Origin: Acanthosepion esculentum
Lineage: Eukaryota > Mollusca > Cephalopoda > Sepiida > Sepiidae
Length of the DNA: 64,000 nucleotides
Assembly: GCA_964036315.1 (NCBI GenBank)
Contig: CAXIWW010000817.1
Coordinates: 9,769,501 to 9,833,500, forward strand
Direction of reading: 5' to 3'
Every line of letters begins with the position of its first letter. Position 1 is the first letter of the stretch. This document shows, one piece after another, positions 12,801-25,153 of the stretch. The translations under genes were made by a program, and so were the position numbers. The notes under the pieces are model-generated. The model was not told the DNA's origin and did no database searches. It worked only from the letters and a program-made list of their open reading frames with translations.

Positions 12801-15800
12801 CCAAGAAAGACCCATGCAGACGACCCCCCACCCAGGTGACTGTCCCAGATATCCCACGCAGACAACCTTCCACCCAGGAGACAGTCCAAGAAAGTCCCAC
12901 GCAGACTACCCCCACCCAGGAGACAGTCCAAGAAAGTCCCACGCAGACGACCACAGACCCAGGAGACAGTCCCAGAAAGTCCCACGCAGACGACCCCCAG
13001 TCCTAGGAAGTCCCATGCAGACGACCCCAGTCAGGAGACAGTCCTAGAAAGTCCCACGCAGACGAACCCCACCCAGGAGACAGTCCCAGAAAGTCCCAAA
13101 CAGACGACACCCACCCAGGAGACACTCCCAGAAAGTCCCACGCAGAAGATCCCAGTCCAAGAAAGACCCACGCAGACGACCCCCAGTCCCAGAAAGTCCC
13201 ACGCAGACGACACCCCACCCAGGAGACAGTCCCAGGAAGTCCCACGCAGACAACCCCCAGTCCCAGAAAGTCCCACGCAGACGACCCCCAGTCCTACAAA
13301 ATCCCACGCAGACGACACCGCACCAAGGAGATTGTACCAGAAAGACCCATGCAGACGACCCCCAGTCCCAGAAATTCCCATGAAGACGACACCCCACCCA
13401 GGAGACAGTCCTAGATATCCCACCCAGACGACCCCACACCCAGGAGCCAGTCCCAGAAAGTCCCACGCAGACGACCCCCAGACAGGAGAGTGTCGCAGCA
13501 ATTCCCACGCAGACGACCCCCAGTCCCAGAAAATCCCAAGCAGAGGAACACCCACCCAGGAGACAGTCCCAGAAAGTCCCACGCAGACGACCCCCCACCC
13601 AGGAGACAGTCCCAGTTAGTGCCACACAGACGACCCCCAGTCCTAGGAAGTCCCATGCAGACGACCCCCAGCCAGGAGACAATCCCAGAAAGTCCCACGC
13701 AGACGACCCCCACCCAGGAGACAGTCCCAGAAAGTCCCACGCAGAAGACCACCAGTCCCACAATGTCCCACGCAGACGACACCGCACCCAGGAGACTGTC
13801 CCAGAAAGAGCCACGCAGACGACCCCCAGTCCCAGAAAGTCCCAGGCAGACGAGTCCCCACCCAGGAAACAGTCCCAAAATGTCCCACGCAGACGACCCC
13901 CCACCCAGGAAAGAGTCCCAGAATGACCCACGCAGACGACCCCCAGTCCCATAAAGTCCCACGCAGACGACCCCCAATCCCACAAAATCCCACGCAGACG
14001 ACACCGCACGCAGGAGACTGTACCAGAAAGACCCATGCAGACAACCCCCAGTCCCAGAAAGTCCCATGCAGACGACACAGCACCCAGGAGACAGTCCTAG
14101 ATATCCCAGGCAGACGACCCCCCACCCAGGAGACAGTCCCAGAAATACCCACGCACATGACCCCCACCCCGGAGACAGTCCCAGAAAGTCCCAAACAGAC
14201 GACACCCACCCAGGAGACACTCCCAAAAAGTCCCAAGCAGATGACCCCCAGTCCAAGAAAGACCCACGCAGACGACCCCCAGTCCCAGAAAGTCCAAACG
14301 CAGACGACACCCCACCCAGGAGACAGTCCCATGAAGTCCCACGCAGAAGACCCCCAGTCCCAGAAAGTCCCACGCAGACGACCCCCAGTCCTACAAAATC
14401 CCACGCAGACGACACCGCACCAAGGAGACTGTACCAGAAAGACCCATGCAGACGACCCCAGTCCCAGAAAGTCCCATGAAGACGACACCCCACCCAGGAG
14501 ACAGTCCTAGATATCCCACGCAGACGACCCCACACCCAGGAGCCAGACCCAGAAAGTCCCACGCAGACGACCCCCAGACAGGAGAGTGTCCCAGCAATTC
14601 CCACGCAGACGACCCCCAGTCCCAGAAAATCCCACTCAGACGAACACCCACCCAGGAGACAGTCCCAGAAAGTCCACGCAGACGACCCCCCACCCAGGAG
14701 ACAGTCCCAGTTAGTCCCACGCAGACGACCCCCAGTCCTAGGAAGTCCCATGGAGACGACCCCCAGCCAGGAGACAATCCCAGAAAGTCCCACGCAGACG
14801 ACCCCCACCCAGGAGACAGTCCCAGAAAGTCCCAAACAGACGACCCCCACCCAGGAGACAGTCCCAGAAAGTCCCACGCAGACGAGTCCCCACCCAGGAA
14901 ACAGTCCCAAAATGTCCCACGCAGACGACCCCCCCACCCAGGAGAGAGTCCCAGAATGACCCACGCAGACGACCCCCAATCCCACAAAATCCCACGCAGA
15001 CGACACCGCACGCAGGAGACTGTACCAGAAAGACCCATGCAGACAACCACCAGTCACAGAAAGTCCCATGCAGACGACACAGCACCCAGGAGACAGTCCT
15101 AGATATACAAGCAGACGACCCCCCACCCAGGAGACAGTCCCAGAAAGTCCCAAGCAGACGACTCCCAGACAGGAGTGTGTCCCAGCAAGTCCCACGCAGA
15201 CGATCCCCAATCCCAGAAAATCCCACGCAGACGAACACCCACCCAGGAGACAGTCCCAGAAAGTCCCACGCAGATGACCCCCACCCAGGAGACAGTCCCA
15301 GAAAGTCCCAAAGAGACGACACCCACCCAGGAGACACTCCCAAAAAGTCCCACGCAGAAGACCCCCAGTCCAAGAAAGACCCACGCAGACGACCCCCAGT
15401 CCCAGAAAGTCCCACGCAGACGACCCCCAGTCCTACAAAATCCCACGCAGACGACACCGCACCAAGGAGACTGTACCAGAAAGACCCATGCAGACGACCC
15501 CAATCCCAGAAAGTCCCATGAAGACGACACCCCACCCAGGAGACAGTCCTAGATATCCCACGCAGACGACCTTCAGTCCCAGAAAGTCCCAAAGAGACGA
15601 CACCCACCCAGGAGACACTCCCAAAAAGTCCCACGCAGAAGACCCCCAGTCCAAGAAAGACCCACGCAGACGACCCCCAGTCCCAGAAAGTCCCACGCAG
15701 ACGACACCCCACCCAGGAGACAGTCCCAGGAAGTCCCACGCAGACAACCCCCAGTCCCAGAAAGTCCCACGCAGACGACACCGCACCAAGGAGATTGTAC

Positions 15801-16900
15801 CAGAAAGACCCATGCAGACGACCCCAAGTCCTAGGAAGTCCCATTCAGACGACCCCCAGCCAGGAGACAATCCCAGAAAGTCCCACGCAGACGACCCCCA
15901 CCCAGGAGACAGTCCCAGAAAGTCCCAAACAGACGACTCCCACCCGGGAGACAGTCCCAGAAAGTCCCACGCAGAAGACCACCAGTCCCACAAAGTCCCA
16001 CGCAGACGACACCGCACCCAGGAGACTGTCCCAAAAAGAGCCACGCAGACGACCCCCAGTCCCAGAAAGTCCCACGCAGACGACTCCCAATCCCACAAAA
16101 TCCCACGCAGACGACACCGCACGCAGGAGACTGTACCAGAAAGACCCATGCAGACAACCACCAGTCACAGAAAGTCCCATGCAGACGACACAGCACCCAG
16201 GAGACAGTCCTAGATATCCAAGCAGACGACCCCCCACCCAGGAGACAGTCCCAGAAAGTCCCAAGCAGACGACTCCCAGACAGGAGAGTGTCCCAGCAAG
16301 TCCCACGCAGACGATCCCCAATCCCAGAAAATCCCACGCAGACGAACCCCCACCCAGGAGACAGTCCCAGAAAGTCGCACGCAGATGACCCCCACCCAGG
16401 AGACAGTCCCAAAAAGTCCCACGCAGAAGACCCCCAGTCCAAGAAAGACCCACGCAGACGAACCCCAGTCCCAGAAAGTCCCACGCAGACGACCCCCAGT
16501 CCTACAAAATCCCACGCAGACGACACCGCACCAAGGAGACTGTACCAGAAAGACCCATGCAGACGACCCCAGTCCCAGAAAGTCCCATGAAGACGACACC
16601 CCACCCAGGAGACAGTCCTAGATATCCCACGCAGACGACCCCCAGACAAGAGAGTGTCCCAGCAATTCCCACGCAGACGACCCCCAGGCCCAGAAAATCC
16701 CACTCAGATGAACACCCACCCAGGAGACAGTCCCAGAAAGTCCACGCAGACGACCCCCCACCCAGGAGACAGTCCCAGTTAGTCCCACGCAGACGACCCC
16801 CAGTCCTACAAAGTCCCACGCAGACGACACCGCACCCAGGAGACTGTCCCAGAAAATCCCACGCAGACGACTCCCCACCCAGGAGACAGTCCCAGAAAGT
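9830..16900 (+). repeat. Family B subdomain with ~1.96-kb higher-order period
   Basis: This subdomain is marked by the variant TCCTAGATATCC, found for example near 10351, 11877, 12339, 13409, 14094, 14504, 15547 and 16616, and by the variant TGTACCAGAAAGACCCATGC. The segment at about 11.05-11.60 kb recurs at about 13.00-13.56 kb: GAAGTCCCAT lies at 11051 and 13007, an offset of 1956, and CACCCAGACG at 11466 and 13421, an offset of 1955. Copies are diverged and interrupted by smaller duplications, so the boundaries are approximate. Confidence 0.7.
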
Positions 16901-17730
16901 CCCACGCAGACCACCCCCCACCCAGGAGAGAGTCCAAAAAAGATCCACGCAGACGACCCCGAGTCCTAGAATGTCCCATACAGACGACCCCCCACCCAGG
17001 AGACAGTCCCAGAAAGTAACACGCAGACGACCCCCAGTCCCAGAAAGTCCCGCGCAGACGACCACCAGTCCCATAAAGTCCTACGCAGACGACCCACCAC
17101 CCAGGAGACAGTCCCAGAAAGTCCCACGCAGACGAGCCCCACCCATGAGACAGTCCCAGAAAGTCCCACGGAGACGACCCACAGTCCCAGAAAGTCCCAA
17201 GCAGACGCCCCCCACCAAGGAGACAAACCCAGAAATTCCCACGCAGACGTCCCCTAGTCCCAGAAAGTCCCACGCAGATGACTCCCCACCGAGGAGACAG
17301 TCCCAGAAAGTCCCACGCAGACGAGCCCAGTCCCAGAAAGTCCCACGCAGACGACCCCCACCCAGGAGACAGTCCCAGAAAGTCCCACGCAGACGGACAC
17401 CCACCCAGGAGTCAGTACCAGAAAGACCCAAGCAGACGACCCCCTGTCTCAGAAAGTCCCAAGCAGACGACTCACCACCCAGGAGACAGTCCCAGAAAGT
17501 CCCACGCAGACTACCCCCCACCCAGGAGACAGTTCAAGAAACTACCACGCAGACGAGCCCAGTCCCAGAAAGTCCCACGCAGACGACTCCCCACCCAGGA
17601 GACAGTCCCAGAAAGTCCCACGCAGAAGACCCCCCACCTAGGAGAGAGTCCAAAAAAGATCCACGCAGACGACCCCGAGTCCTAGAAAGTCCCATACAGA
17701 CGACCCCCCACCCAGGAGACAGTCCCAGAA

Positions 17731-18383
17731 AGTAACACGCAGACGTCCCCCAGTCCCAGAAAGTCCCACGCAGACGACCCCCCACCCATGAGACAGTCCC
17801 AGAAAGTCCCACGGAGACGACCCACAGTCCCAGAAAGTCCCACTCAGACGCCCCCCACCAAGGAGACAAACCCAGAAATTCCCACGCAGACGACCCCTAG
17901 TCCCAGAAATTCCCACGCAGACGACCCCCCCACCCAAGAGACAGTCCCAGAAAGTCCCACGCAGACGAGCCCAGTCCCAGAAAGTCCCACGCATAAGACC
18001 CCCCACCTAGGAGAGAGTCCAAAAAAGATCCACGCAGACGACCCCGAGTCCTAGAAAGTCCCATACAGACGACCCCCCGACCCAGGAGACAGTCCCAGAA
18101 AGTAACACGCAGACGACCCCCAGTCCCAGAAAGTCCCACGCAGACGAACCCCAGTCCCAGAATGTCCCACGCAGAAGACCCCCTGTCCCAGAAAGTCCCA
18201 CGCAGACGACACCCAGTCCCAGAAAATCCCACGCAGAGGACCCTCCACTCAGGAGACAGTCCCAGATATTCCCACGCAGACGGACCCCCACCCAGGAGAC
18301 AATCCCAGAAAGACCCACCAGACGGACCCCTGTCTCAGAAAGTCCCACGCAGACGACTCCCCACCCAGGAGACAGTCCCAGAA
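17731..18383 (+). repeat. Family B 653-bp tandem duplication, copy 1
   Basis: AGTAACACGCAGACGTCCCC begins at 17731 and again at 18384, an offset of 653. The following sequence matches throughout, including the variants CCACCAAGGAGAC and GTCCAAAAAAGATCCACG. The same block recurs from 20047, at an offset of 2316 from copy 1. Confidence 0.85.
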
Positions 18384-19331
18384 AGTAACACGCAGACGTC
18401 CCCCAGTCCCAGAAAGTCCCACGCAGACGACCCCCCACCCATGAGACAGTCCCAGAAAGTCCCACGGAGACGACCCACAGTCCCAGAAAGTCCCACTCAG
18501 ACGCCCCCTACCAAGGAGACAAACCCAGAAATTCCCACGCAGACGACCCCTAGTCCCAGAAATTCCCACGCAGACGACCCCCCCACCCAAGAGACAGTCC
18601 CAGAAAGTCCCACGCAGACGAGCCCAGTCCCAGAAAGTCCCACGCATAAGACCCCCCACCTAGGAGAGAGTCCAAAAAAGATCCACGCAGACGACCCCGA
18701 GTCCTAGAAAGTCCCATACAGACGACCCCCCGACCCAGGAGACAGTCCCAGAAAGTAACACGCAGACGACCCCCAGTCCCAGAAAGTCCCACGCAGACGA
18801 ACCCCAGTCCCAGAATGTCCCACGCAGAAGACCCCCTGTCCCAGAAAGTCCCACGCAGACGACACCCAGTCCCAGAAAATCCCACGCAGAGGACCCTCCA
18901 CTCAGGAGACAGTCCCAGATATTCCCACGCAGACGGACCCCCACCCAGGAGACAATCCCAGAAAGACCCACCAGACGGACCCCTGTCTCAGAAAGTCCCA
19001 CGCAGACGACTCCCCACCCAGGAGACAGTCCCAGAAAGACCCACGCAGACAACCCCCCACCCAGGAGACAGTCCCAGAAAGACCCACGCAGACGACCCCC
19101 AGTCCCAGAAAGTCACACGCAGACGAGTCACAGTCCCATAAAGTCCCACGTAGACGACCCCACACCCAGGAGACAGTCCCAGAAAGTTCCACGGAGACGA
19201 CTCCCAGTCCCACAAAGTCCCACGCAGACGATCCCCAGTCCAAGAAAGTCCCACGCAGACGACCCCCCACGCAGGAGACAGTCCCAGAACGTCCCACGTA
19301 GACGACCCCCACCCAGGAGACAGTCCCAGAA
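18384..19331 (+). repeat. Family B duplicated segment (653-bp copy 2 plus flank)
   Basis: The first 653 bases repeat 17731-18383. The whole segment to about 19331 matches 20047-20994 at an offset of 1663. The match ends where AAAGTAAC on this side faces AAATTCCC on the other. Confidence 0.83.
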
Positions 19332-20046
19332 AGTAACACGCAGACGACCCCCAGTCCCAGAAAGTCCCGCGCAGACGACCACCAGTCCCATAAAGTCCTA
19401 CGCAGACGACCCACCACCCAGGAGACAGTCCCAGAAAGTCCCACGCAGACGAGCCCCACCCATGAGACAGTCCCAGAAAGTCCCACGGAGACGACCCACA
19501 GTCCCAGAAAGTCCCAAGCAGACGCCCCCCACCAAGGAGACAAACCCAGAAAGTCCCACGCAGACGAGCCCAGTCCCAGAAAGTCCCACGCAGACGACCT
19601 CCACCCAGGAGACAGTCCCAGAAAGTCCCACGCAGACGGACCCCCACCCAGGAGTCAGTACCAGAAAGACCCAAGCAGACGACCCCCTGTCTCAGAAAGT
19701 CCCAAGCAGACGACTCACCACCCAGGAGACAGTCCCAGAAAGTCCCACGCAGACTACCCCCCACCCAGGAGACAGTTCAAGAAACTACCACGCAGACGAG
19801 CCCAGTCCCAGAAAGTCCCACGCAGACGACCCCCACCCAGAAGACAGTTCAAGAAACTACCACGCAGACGACACCCAGTCTCAGAAAGTCCCAGGCAGAC
19901 GACTCCCCACCCAGGAGACAGTCCCAGAAAGTCCCACGCAGAAGACCCCCCACCTAGGAGAGAGTCCAAAAAAGATCCACGCAGACGACCCCGAGTCCTA
20001 GAAAGTCCCATACAGACGACCCCCCACCCAGGAGACAGTCCCAGAA

Positions 20047-20994
20047 AGTAACACGCAGACGTCCCCCAGTCCCAGAAAGTCCCACGCAGACGACCCCCCA
20101 CCCATGAGACAGTCCCAGAAAGTCCCACGGAGACGACCCACAGTCCCAGAAAGTCCCACTCAGACGCCCCCCACCAAGGAGACAAACCCAGAAATTCCCA
20201 CGCAGACGACCCCTAGTCCCAGAAATTCCCACGCAGACGACCCCCCCACCCAAGAGACAGTCCCAGAAAGTCCCACGCAGACGAGCCCAGTCCCAGAAAG
20301 TCCCACGCATAAGACCCCCCATCTAGGAGAGAGTCCAAAAAAGATCCACGCAGACGACCCCGAGTCCTAGAAAGTCCCATACAGACGACCCCCCGACCCA
20401 GGAGACAGTCCCAGAAAGTAACACGCAGACGACCCCCAGTCCCAGAAAGTCCCACGCAGACGAACCCCAGTCCCAGAATGTCCCACGCAGAAGACCCCCT
20501 GTCCCAGAAAGTCCCACGCAGACGACACCCAGTCCCAGAAAATCCCACGCAGAGGACCCTCCACTCAGGAGACAGTCCCAGATATTCCCACGCAGACGGA
20601 CCCCCACCCAGGAGACAATCCCAGAAAGACCCACCAGACGGACCCCTGTCTCAGAAAGTCCCACGCAGACGACTCCCCACCCAGGAGACAGTCCCAGAAA
20701 GACCCACGCAGACAACCCCCCACCCAGGAGACAGTCCCAGAAAGACCCACGCAGACGACCCCCAGTCCCAGAAAGTCACACGCAGACGAGTCACAGTCCC
20801 ATAAAGTCCCACGTAGACGACCCCACACCCAGGAGACAGTCCCAGAAAGTTCCACGGAGACGACTCCCAGTCCCACAAAGTCCCACGCAGACGATCCCCA
20901 GTCCAAGAAAGTCCCACGCAGACGACCCCCCACGCAGGAGACAGTCCCAGAACGTCCCACGTAGACGACCCCCACCCAGGAGACAGTCCCAGAA
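20047..20994 (+). repeat. Family B duplicated segment, distal copy
   Basis: This is the distal copy of 18384-19331 (offset 1663), and its first part is also a copy of 17731-18383 (offset 2316). It lies within 30 bases of the end of the B array, so the array edge is made of recently amplified units. Confidence 0.83.
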
Positions 20995-21016
20995 ATTCCC
21001 ACGCAGACGAACCCCC

Positions 21017-24000
21017 GCCCCATCAGCAATCTCAGGCTGCTGCAAGCCGAATTCTCCTGACTCTTTTGTGAAAATTGCCTTACAAGCAATCCCAGGCGTC
21101 TACGAGTCGACTTCTCTTGTCTCTTTTGTGAAAATTGCCTTAAAAGCAATCTCAGGCTGCTACAAAACGACATCTTTTGTCTCTTTTTTAAAAACTGCCT
21201 TACAATCAATATCAGCCAGCTACAAGCCGAATACGCCTGGCTATTTTGTGAAACTGCCTTTCAAGCAATCTCAGGCCTCTACAAATCGACATATGCTGGC
21301 TCTTTTGTTACAACTGCCTTACAAGCAATCTCAGGCTTCAGTAATATGAATTATCCTGGCTTTGGTGCGAATTGCCTTACAAGCAATCACAGGCGGCTAC
21401 GAGCCGATTTCTCGTGGCCCTTTTATGGCAATTGCCTTACAAGAAATCTCAGGCTGACACAAGCCGAATTCTCATTGCGCTTTTGTGACAACTGCCTTAC
21501 AAGAAATGTCAGGCTGCTACGAGCCGACTTCTCTTGGCTCTTTTGTGACAACTGCCTTACAAGCAATGTCAGGTTGCTACCATCCGACTTCTCTTGGCTC
21601 TTTTGTGAAAGCTGCCTTACAAGTAATATCAGGCTGCTACAAATCGACATCTCCTGTCTCTTTTGTGAAAACTGCCTTACAAGCAATCTCAGGCTGCTAC
21701 AAGCCGACTTCACCTGGTTCTATTGTGACGACTGCCTAACAAGCAATCTCAGGCTGCAGCAATCCCAAGTCTCCTGGCTTTTTGTGCCAATTGCCTTACA
21801 ACCAATCCCAGGCAGCTACGAGCCGATTTCTCCTGGCTCATTTGTGGCAACTGCCTTACAAGCAATCTCATGGTCCAGCAAGCCGAATTCTCCTGGCTCT
21901 TTTGTGCAAATTGCCTTACAAGCAATCCCAGGCGTCTACGAGGCAACTTCTCTTTACAAAACGACATCATTTGTCTCTTTTTTAAAAACTGCCTTACAAT
22001 CAATCTCAGCCTGGTACAAGCCGAATACACCTGGCTCTTTTGGGAAACTGCCTTACAAGCAATCTCAGGCTGCCGCTAGTCCAATTCTCCTGACTTTTTG
22101 TGCCAATTGAATTACAAGCAATCCCAGTCTGCTATGAGCCGATTTCTCCTGGCTCTTTTGTGGCAACTGCCTTACAAGAAATCTCAGGCTGCTACAAGCC
22201 GAATTCTCCTGGCGCTTTTGTGACAACTGCCTTACAAGCAATGTCAGGCTGCTACGAGCCGTCTTCTCTTGGCTCTTTTGTGAAAACTGCCTTACAAGCA
22301 ATGTCAGGCTGCTACTAGCCGACTTCTCCTGGGTCTTTTGTGGCAACTGCCTTACAAGAAATCTCAGGCTGCTACAAGCCGAATTCTCCTGGCGCTTTTG
22401 TGACAACTGCCTTACAAGCAATGTCAGGCTGCTACGAGCCGACTTCTCATGGCTCTTTTGTGAAAACTGCCTTACAAGCAATGTCAGGCTGCTACGAGCC
22501 GACTTCCCTTGCTCTTTTGTGAAAACTGCCTTACAATTAATATCAGGCCGATACAAATCGACATCTCCTGTCTCATTTGTGACAACTGCCTTACAAGTAA
22601 TATCAAGCTGCTACAAAACGATATCTCCTGTCTCTTTTGTTAAACTGCCGTACAAGCAATCTCAGGCTGATACAAGCCGAATACGCCTGGCTCTTTTGTG
22701 AAACTGCCTTGCAATCAATCTCAGGCCGCTACAAATCGACATCTCCTGTCTCTTTTGTGAAAACTGCCTTACAAGCAATCTCAGGCTGCAGCCAGGACAG
22801 TTCTCCTGACGTTTTGTGCCAATTGCCTTAAAAGCAATCCCAGGCGGCTACATGCCGATTTCTCCTTGCTCTTTTGTGGTAACTGCCTTACAGGCAATCT
22901 CAGGCTGCTACAAGCCGAATTCTCCTGGTTCTATTGTGACAACTGCCTTAAAAACAATCTCAGGCTGCAGCAATCCCAATTCTCCAAGATTTTATTGCCA
23001 ATTTCCTTACAAGAAATACCAGGCAGCTACGAGCCGATTTCTCCTGACTCATTTGTGGCAACTACCTTACAAGCAAACAGATGCGGCTACGAGCCGATTT
23101 CTCCTGGCCCTTTTGTGGCAACTGCCTTACAATAAATCTCATGCTGCTACAAGCCGAATTCTCCTGGCACTTTTGTGACACCTGCCTTACAAGCAATGTC
23201 AGGCTGCTACAAATCGACATAGCATGGCTCATTTGTGACAATTGCAAAACAAGCAATCTCAGGCTGCTGCAAGCCGAATTCTCCTGGCTCTTTTGTGCAA
23301 TTTGCCTTACAAGCAATCCCAGGCGTCTACGAACCGACTTCTCTTGTCTCTTTTGTGAAATCTGCCTTAAAAGCAATCTCAGGCTGCTACAAACGACATC
23401 TCCTGTCTCTTTTTTTTAAACTGCCTTACAAGCAATCTCAGCCTGCTACAAGCCGAATAAGCATGGCTCTTTTGTGAAACTGCCTTACAAGAATCTCAGG
23501 CCGCTACAAATCGACATATGCTGACTCTTTTGTTACAACTACCTTACAAGCATTCTCAGGCTGCAGCAATATGAATTCCTTTGGCTTTTTGTGCGAATTG
23601 TCTTACAAGCAATCCCAGGCGACTACGAGCCGTTTTCTCCTGGCCCTTTTGTGGCAACTGCCTTACAAGAAATGTCAGGCTGCTATGAGACGACTTCTCT
23701 TGGCTCTTTTGTGAAAACTGCCTTACAAGTAATATCAGGGTGCTACAAGACGACATCTCCTCTCTCTTTTGTGAAACTGCCTTACAAGCAATCTCAGGCC
23801 GCTACAAGCCGAATACGCCTGGCTCATTTGTGAAATTGCATTGCAAGAAATATCAGGCTGCTACAAATCGTCATCTCCTTCTCTTTTGTGACAACTGCCT
23901 TACAAGCAATCTCAGTCTGCCGCCAGCACAGTTCTCCTGACTTTTTGTGCCAATTGCCTTAAAAGCAATCCCAGGCGGCTAAGTGCGATTTCTCCTGGCT

Positions 24001-24438
24001 CTTTTGTGGTAACTGCCTTACAAGCAATCTCAGGCTGCTACAAATCGACATATCCTGGCTCTTTTGTCACAACTGCTTTACAAGCAATCTCAGGCTGCCG
24101 TTAGTCCAATTCTCCTGATTTTTTGTGCTAATTGCCTTACAAGCAATCCCCGGCTGCTACGAACCGATTTCTCCTGGCTCATTTGTGGTATCTGCCTTAC
24201 AAGCATTCTCAGGCTGCAGCAATATGAATTCTCCTGGCTTTTTGTGCGTATTGACTTACAAGCAAGCCCAGTCGTCTACGAACCGACTTCTCTTGTCTCT
24301 TTTGTGAAAACTGCCTTAAAAGCAATCTCAGACACCTACAAAACGACATCTCCTGTCTCTTTTTTAAAAACTGCCTTACAATCAATCTCAGCCTGCTACA
24401 AGCCGAATACGTCGGGCTTTTTTGTGACAACAGCCTTA
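21017..24438 (+). repeat. Satellite family E, 60-bp unit, forward block 2
   Basis: About 57 copies of the 60-bp monomer in the same orientation as block 1. The family is unmistakable from AGCAATCTCAGG (21025). The preceding GCCCCATC may be a damaged GCCTTACA. Subtype strings recur: a pair of monomers ending in CAATGTCAGG appears at about 22.16-22.30 kb and again 180 bases (three monomers) later. The order seen at 3.95-4.30 kb recurs near 22.8 and 23.6-24.0 kb. The longest open frame, 254 codons at 21346-22110, is a by-product of the in-phase 60-bp period. Confidence 0.93.
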
Positions 24439-24468
24439 CTGAGATTACTTTTAGGCAGTTTTCACAAA
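24421..24468. other. Fold-back inversion point of family E
   Basis: Forward E runs to CAGCCTTA (24438), and reverse E is clear from TTAGGCAG (24451). Arms 24421-24438 and 24451-24468 are reverse complements with three mismatches in 18, separated by a 12-base loop (CTGAGATTACTT). The layout matches the family A and D fold-backs. Confidence 0.85.
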
Positions 24469-25153
24469 AGAGAAGGAGATGACGATTTGTAGCAGCCTGA
24501 TATTGCTTGCAAGGCAATTTCACAAAAGAGTCAGGCGTATTCGGCTTGTAGCGGCCTGAGATTGCTTGTAAGGCAGTTTCACAAAAGAGACAGTAGATGT
24601 CGTTTTGTAGCAGCCTGATATTACTTGTAAGGCAGTTTTCACAAAAGAGTCAGGAGAAGTCGGCTCGTAGCACCCTGACATTGTTTGTAAGGCAGTTGTC
24701 ACAAAAGCTCCAGGAGAATTCGGCTTGTAGCAGCTTCATATTACTTGTCAGGTAGTTTTCACAAAAGAGCCAAGAGAAGTCGGCTCGTAGCAGCCTGACA
24801 TTGCTTGTAAGGCAGTTGTCACAAAAGCCCCAGGAGACTTCGGCTTGTAGCAGCTTGAGATTTCTTGTAAGGCAGTTGCCACAAAAGAGCCTGGAGAAAT
24901 CGGCTCGTACGCGCCTGGGATTGCTTGTAAGGCAATTCGCACAAAAAGCCAGGTGAATTCATATTGCTGCAGCCTGAGAATGCTTGTAAGGCAGATGCCA
25001 CAAATGAGCCAGGAGAAATCGGTTCATAGCAGCCTGGGATTGCTTGTAAGTCAATTGGCACAAAAAGTCAGGAGAAGTGGACTAGCGGCAGCCTGAGACT
25101 GCTTGTAAGGCAGCTGTCACAAAAGAGCCAGGATATGTCGATTTGTAGCGGCC
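24439..25153 (-). repeat. Satellite family E, 60-bp unit, reverse block
   Basis: About 12 copies in reverse orientation, recognised by GATTGCTTGTAAGGCAGTT and CACAAAAGAG. Subtypes match the forward blocks: TGACATTGCTTG is the complement of the CAATGTCA type. The block stops at GTAGCGGCC (25153), where reverse family A resumes with GACAAATC. Confidence 0.92.

Larger units (their letters stand above)
4791..21016 (+). repeat. Satellite family B, 31/43-bp units, main block (16 kb)
   Basis: This is the largest continuous array in one orientation. The basic unit is 31 bp: GTCCCACGCAGACGACCCCC followed by AGTCCCAGAAA. A 43-bp form carries 12 extra bases containing ACCCAGGAGA. The two forms alternate in long patterns that define three subdomains: about 4.8-9.8 kb (1865-bp period), 9.8-16.9 kb (period near 1.96 kb) and 16.9-21.0 kb (offsets 653, 1663 and 2316). 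The strand shown is C-rich and T-poor. The consensus contains no stop codon on either strand, and both unit lengths leave remainder 1 on division by three, so very long open frames arise in all frames (for example 583 codons at 5308-7059). I judge these to be non-coding. The right edge is blurred between 21011 and 21024. Confidence 0.95.
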
